Below, in pieces: positions 60,301-64,000 of a stretch of DNA of 64,000 nt. The position numbers and the translations under genes are program-made. The stretch's first letter is position 1. Every line of letters begins with the position of its first letter. The stretch comes from Symbiodinium natans (Eukaryota > Sar > Dinophyceae > Suessiales > Symbiodiniaceae), in the NCBI GenBank assembly GCA_905221605.1, contig CAJNDS010001635.1, positions 248,001 to 312,000 of the forward strand. Direction: 5' to 3'. The notes under the pieces are model-generated. The model saw only the letters and a program-made list of their open reading frames with translations. It was not told the DNA's origin and searched no databases.

Positions 60301-61540
60301 TGAATTTTGGGTTGATGGCTCTCGGGCTTAGGCTTCGGGCGGCTTGCTTGGCCACGTGAACCCCAGGAACGGCACATCCGTTAACTCTAAAACCTATGTA
60401 TAAGTATGCAACAAAAACAAATGATACATGCATACATGCGCACGTACACACATGCCCACATATATGTGGTAAAAAAAATACCTTTTGCTTGTTCTTGTAT
60501 ATGTATATGTTTTAGTCACTTAATTACATTGCAATTGCTGTACTAGTAGTTGGGTATGCACTTGCTTTGTAAGCATCTCCCCAAACAGCGTGGCAATGTC
60601 ATGGGGTGAAAGATTTTGGAAGAAGCTGGGAGTAAGTACGGATCAGGTCACGCTTGCGGCCCCACTTTGGGCTCTTTAGGGTCGCTTCGGGCATCAGTTC
60701 TCAGTTCATTGTTCTGCAAATGCCGCTCCCGCCTTCGGGTCACTCTCCCGTGCACGCTCCTGCCGAAGCATCACATGCAGTGTCGCTTTTGGGTATTGGA
60801 TCACTACATGGGGTTTCCCGGGCATGATTTCCTGAATCTGTCCCGTAGCATCGACCCTCAGCTCAGCCAGGAGTAGGCGTGTACCTGAAGAACGGGGTGC
60901 AAGCAATTCCAACATGTCCGATGCGTGGGACAGTTCCCATTGGCCTCAAACTTCCTGTACCCCAAGAGCCCTGGCTGGAATCTCCCCCTGGTTCCACGAG
61001 ATTTTGTGCCGTGAGCCCCATAAGCCCTCTACCGTCAACCGTGACTTGCAGGTGTACCGAAAGATCCCGAAACCCTGGCTGCTTGGCGGGTACCCCAAAC
61101 CCTTAAACCAAGACAACCCAGCCCAGGGCGGCGATGTCCCTTGCAGCCCTGGTACCAGACGCTGGAAGCTACAGCGCTGCCATCAGTGCCTGTGAGAAGG
61201 GAGCCTCGGCTCTATTAGAGGGCTTAGGATGCTCAGGAGTTCGTAGGGCTTAGGGTTTAGGGTTTAGGGTTTAGGGCGGGTTCATAATTTAAGGCTCCAC
61301 ATTAGGAGGCTTTGTGTGTTGGGGCTTCCTCACATGCAGCGCGACGAACCACATTTAAGATGCGCACTCCCAACTGACAATTGAGACCGCCCAAGACCTC
61401 CTTCAGCACTTCAGGAGGCGAGTGGCGATGGCCATTGCGGGCGCTGTGCGTGGTGGAGCAAGGAGTGGCCAACGCGGTGGCCCTGAGTGTTCATCTTGTT
61501 TGATGAGTTTGGTGGCAGAGAGAGAGAAAGAGACAGAGAC

Positions 61541-61571
<31 letters not shown>

Positions 61572-62902
61572 AAAAAAGAGAAAGAGACAGATAAATGGAA
61601 AGAACAAGAGAAAGAAAGAGAGAGAACAGGAGAGAGAGAGAGAGAGTGAGAGAGCGATTAAGCAAAAACAGAACCGCAAAATGAAGCTTCGCCACGTTTG
61701 CTGAACACACACACACACACATGCACACACACAAGCACCGGGTCCTGAAGTCCGTCCTGCAATCCTCAAGCAGAAAAGACCTTGAGCGGAACTCCTCCCA
61801 ATGTGCTCAGCCACACCTTGAGCCGCCGGCTAGCAAGGAATGAAGATCATGAAGGGATTTTAGGTTTAGTTCGGGGGTCCGGTTCACGCCCATACAAGAT
61901 CAGCTTGCGGTTTGTCCATAATGATTCATGCAGCAGGGAGGGGGTTAAACTCAAGCCCATCACAAGACAAAGCGTGAGCCTCATAACGGGTCGGCTGACA
62001 GGTGGCATACAATGCCGGGATCGGTGCATGCGCGCAGGCTGCGCACTGGGTCCAAGCACTCGAGCTCCTGAGGCGTGTTGACAGGTACTGTGGCTTTTCA
62101 GGTTTTTCATTCTGGCAGGGTGTTGTAAACCCTTTACACCCTGTAAACTCTAACCCCCAAACGGCTCGTTCCATGAGTCGGAGGACGCAGCTGGGGCACT
62201 CAAGCCACAAGGATTCCCGACGCCCTATACAGCCTCTAAAGCCCTACAGAAGCACCAAAGTGTAGTGTTTCAATGATGTCTCTGACAGCCAAGCCTAAGC
62301 TCTGGCCATACTGTTGCTACCTTCCTTGGGAGCTTTGCAATCCGGCCTGACTTCGGGGTTTTCCGGAAACAGTGAGCATCTTAGAGCATACGCCGAAGGC
62401 TACCCCAGTAGTTTCAATCAAGTTTCTGGGGAAGAATGGCTTGAACGCGCTGCGTTACCCACTGGGCCCGCTAAACCTCATGAACCTTCTGAAAATCATG
62501 TTCCGAGAAAGGTTTTTTTGGATCATTCTAAGACTCAGCAGCCCTTGAGCCGCAAGTGTGGGGAGGCAGATGAGCTTTGCAGCTGTCGCGCCGACAGTTG
62601 TCACCTTCAACAGCACAGTCAGTGCGCTTGCTGCAGGGGGCACCTGGGCTTAAAAATCCGGGGTTTTCGGAGTGTATACTACTAATTACTTATAAGAACC
62701 CCGAAAAAATAGAAATATTCTTCCTTATCAAGGGTATGATTGTGTTTAATTGTTTTGGGGTTCTTAAGCAAATATAGTAGTATAGGGTTGTGGGATTTGG
62801 CCATGGTCACGCTTGCAAGCTCTCGTTGTTGCGAGTGATTTTCACTTGGTGTTGTCCGGTGGTCTTCGCCTTGGAACTGACTTGGAACGTGGCTCTCAGT
62901 GA
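51868..62902 (+). CDS. large PPR-repeat protein, about 15 motifs in about 19 exons
   Basis: Each motif follows N-x-A-I-x-A-C..W..AL..L..M, as in dinoflagellate RNA-binding PPR proteins. Exons joined in phase: 54603-54645, 54858-54913, 55347-55387, 55692-55797, 56560-56677, 56791-56864, 57117-57183, 57601-57703, 57819-58077, 58470-58539, 59065-59099, 59709-59807, 60207-60287, 61127-61200, 61415-61476, 62002-62084, 62566-62647. The first, 51868-51961 (IISYSSAIAACEK), is separated by an unresolved gap, perhaps with 52739 (TEAANLLHMGVA). Most joins keep a 35-residue period, which fixed the splice choices, e.g. VAWNSAVTACARAGRWQQAI and TYSSAIKACDTSSQW. Donors are about half GC, half GT, with one GA; nearly all acceptors are AG|G. 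Last exon 62791-62902 (to TGA) is tentative. No E, DYW or Smr tail seen. The join 59099 to 59709 breaks the period slightly. Confidence 0.8.
52116..52211. mobile_element. family C TIR element
   Basis: GGATGTTCCCCCTTGTATTA and its mirror CGTATAAGGGGGAACAGCCC bound a 96-bp unit with TACCCCCAGTATAATG in the middle. It lies in the first intron of the large PPR gene. Confidence 0.75.
52614..52720. mobile_element. family I hairpin element
   Basis: ACCCAAAGGCTCCAATGTAG at the left and ACATTGGAGCCTTTGGGT at the right are inverted repeats, with CCTTTTTGGG / CCCCGAAAAGG as a second inner pair. A possible PPR exon begins about 19 bp to the right. Confidence 0.8.
53307..53427 (+). repeat. (TTCAGGG)4 followed by (TTTAGGG)12
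   Basis: A block of variant TTCAGGG units is followed by a long block of canonical units; the variants are contiguous and not scattered, suggesting local amplification. Confidence 0.95.
54771..54819. mobile_element. PCIF1-introner family, right half
   Basis: CCCCAAAAGGGTACCC..GTACTATGGCTACTGGGCCACCACG aligns with the right half of the 40204-40283 copy (GTACTATGGCTCCTGGGCTACCAAG). The left end is missing. It lies about 40 bp upstream of a PPR exon. Confidence 0.6.
57241..57505 (+). repeat. GCA/GCG and ACA/GCGAC compound microsatellite in a PPR intron
   Basis: Imperfect (GCAGCG)n, (GCA)n, (AATAGC)n, (GACGGC)n and (CACAGC)n runs between the exons at 57117 and 57601. The poly-Ala frames are artefacts. 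Confidence 0.9.
59268..59372 (+). repeat. (GA)n microsatellite
   Basis: Imperfect GA repeats with GACG interruptions, preceded by a TA run (59215-59236), in a PPR intron. Confidence 0.9.
59598..59692 (+). repeat. TTTAGGG and TGTAGGG variants
   Basis: Alternating TTTAGGG and TGTAGGG/TTCAGGG units just upstream of the PPR exon at 59709. Confidence 0.85.
61518..61652 (+). repeat. (GA)n microsatellite
   Basis: Imperfect GA repeats directly after the PPR exon at 61415-61476, followed by a CA repeat at 61705-61733. Confidence 0.9.
62676..62786. mobile_element. family E TIR element, copy 3
   Basis: TATACTACTAATTACTTATAAGAACCCC at the left (given as its first and last bases) is the inverse of GGGGTTCTTAAGCAAATATAGTAGTATAG at the right. 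The right end closes with AG followed by GG, a usable acceptor, and a PPR-like frame continues after it. Confidence 0.75.
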
Positions 62903-63038
62903 CCACTTGTTTGAGTTAGTGGTTGGGCTTTCGCGGGGGTCAAGTCTAAGCTGATTTGCCTTCCAAGTCCTAACCTCCCTAACCCTGGACCGCGCAGATC
63001 GAGAAGCTTACCGAGGCAAATAGGTCTTCTCACCCCGA

Positions 63039-64000
63039 ATGGTTCTTGACAGGGCACAGCCAAGCCATGGTCAAATGGCGCTGGATGTGACTTCCAAACC
63101 CTCGGATCCCTCTGTGGTCTCCGTGGAACTTGAGCCGACCCTTCTGCGGGGCATTCCGCTACACTCATGCCTGAGCGGCACGGGACATCACTGGCGCCGC
63201 CCCCGCACCACCCAGAGTTTCACGACCAGCAGCCAGCAGACCAAACAGTTCGATATTTTCTTCAGCCATGACTGGGGAAGCATCCGCTTAAGCAAGCATC
63301 TGTCGCTGCTGATTGTTTTCAATGGTCTCCCAGCTGCCGGTGCAGGTTTCGCAGCGAGTCTCGTCATGACACTGCTGGAAACCTCTCACATACTGCCCAG
63401 GTCGTTTTGGCTGCCAATCTTCGGGCACGCGGTGCAGCTGATTGTGTTGTTCTTCTGGCAGTATGCGTGGATGTGTCTGAGAGGGCCAAGAATGGCTTTT
63501 GTTGACAGCTCGTGCATACCGCAGGGTGACGAGGTGCTGAAGGCGAGATGCATACAAAGTCTGGACCAATTCCTCAGCAAGTCGAAACAGCTTGTCGCCC
63601 TTTGGTCGCCTCAATACTTTCAGAGGCTGTGGTGCTCTTATGAGCTTGGATTCTTCCTGATGAAGCAGAAGAGCGCACAGACACTTCACTTCGTACCTGT
63701 CCAGATCGGCCTTCTTTGCCTCCTTACTTTCGTGGGTGTGACGATTTTCCAAGCTCCACTAAACATTGCCCTCTATGCTTTTCAGTTGACCTGGTTTCAG
63801 AGGGTTGCCGTGGTGTGTTCCTCGTGCGTAGTTCAGGGAGCCATCGTACTTCCTCTTCAATTCTTCTTCTGGACCAACTTGTTGAAGGAGCTCAAAGAGC
63901 TACCGCAGCAACTGAGGGAGTTCCGAGTGCAGGACTCTCAGTGCACCTGCTGCACACTGCAGCATTGCCACCCAGTGACCAAGCAGCCCATGCCTTGCGA
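63039..64000 (+). CDS. TIR-like domain membrane protein, partial (window edge)
   Basis: An uninterrupted frame of 320 codons from the first ATG after an in-frame stop (63021) to the window end; a second ATG lies at 63075. After a polar N-terminus comes FDIFFSHDWGS, like the first strand (box 1) of a TIR domain. Two hydrophobic segments follow (LSLLIVFNGLPAAGAGFAAS; FGHAVQLIVLFFWQYAWM), then FVDSSCIPQGD, IQSLDQFLSKSKQLVALWSP and YFQRLWCSYELGFF, the rest of the TIR-like fold. Two further membrane segments follow (VQIGLLCLLTFVGVTIF; VVCSSCVVQGAIVLPLQFFF). The order SHDW, hairpin, D-x-x-C-I-x-Q, LW-S-x-x-Y-x-x-RLWC-x-x-E resembles a protein family I recall from dinoflagellates. Its role is not known to me; NAD hydrolysis or adaptor functions of other TIR domains cannot be assumed. 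A minus-strand frame here is its shadow. Long and intronless, unlike its PPR neighbour. Confidence 0.8.
   Translation, partial: MVLDRAQPSHGQMALDVTSKPSDPSVVSVELEPTLLRGIPLHSCLSGTGHHWRRPRTTQSFTTSSQQTKQFDIFFSHDWGSIRLSKHLSLLIVFNGLPAAGAGFAASLVMTLLETSHILPRSFWLPIFGHAVQLIVLFFWQYAWMCLRGPRMAFVDSSCIPQGDEVLKARCIQSLDQFLSKSKQLVALWSPQYFQRLWCSYELGFFLMKQKSAQTLHFVPVQIGLLCLLTFVGVTIFQAPLNIALYAFQLTWFQRVAVVCSSCVVQGAIVLPLQFFFWTNLLKELKELPQQLREFRVQDSQCTCCTLQHCHPVTKQPMPC

Noticed and set aside
61411-61814. Ser/Leu-rich minus-strand frames
   Set aside because: Generated by the GA microsatellite; a PPR exon on the plus strand occupies 61415-61476.
63288-63752. 154-codon minus-strand frame
   Set aside because: Shadow of the TIR-like membrane protein, which has clear motifs on the plus strand.

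Overview
The window looks like nuclear DNA of a dinoflagellate. Four things point that way. (1) Arabidopsis-type TTTAGGG/CCCTAAA heptamers are scattered through almost every non-coding interval on both strands. (2) Genes are chopped into small exons (about 40-120 bp) whose introns start with GT, GC or GA and end AG|G, a splice grammar known from dinoflagellates. (3) Every gene I can identify lies on the + strand, as in the unidirectional gene arrays of dinoflagellates. (4) A 15-base relic of the dinoflagellate spliced leader sits just upstream of one gene. I cannot name the species. I saw no rRNA, tRNA or CRISPR array.

Layout. 1-19 kb: telomere-type repeats, low-complexity tracts and several multi-exon genes of unknown product (2.7-4.2 kb, 11.4-12.6 kb, 16.2-18.9 kb). 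19.1-20.9 kb: a PCIF1/CAPAM-type cap adenosine methyltransferase homologue with a single intron, which is a TIR-flanked element, and a spliced-leader relic upstream. 21.5-33 kb: unknown genes and a fragment of a glycolipid-transfer-protein (GLTP) gene whose intron is a second kind of TIR element. 33.7-35.4 kb: PPR exons. 38.7-45.5 kb: the splicing factor YJU2/CWC16 in many small exons. 47-51.6 kb: several short unknown genes, one again split by the second TIR element, plus a 630-bp CTA microsatellite. 51.9-62.9 kb: one large PPR gene of about 19 exons and about 15 motifs. 63.0 kb to the window end: a membrane protein with a TIR-like domain, cut off by the window edge.

The main theme is intron origin. 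At least two families of short terminal-inverted-repeat elements behave as complete introns (introners). Several more TIR families, and the telomere-type heptamers themselves, carry GT and AG at the right places and sit at exon borders. Gene models were built by hand from reading-frame phase, splice sites, conserved motifs and, for the PPR gene, the 35-residue repeat period. Exon edges of the unknown genes are provisional.
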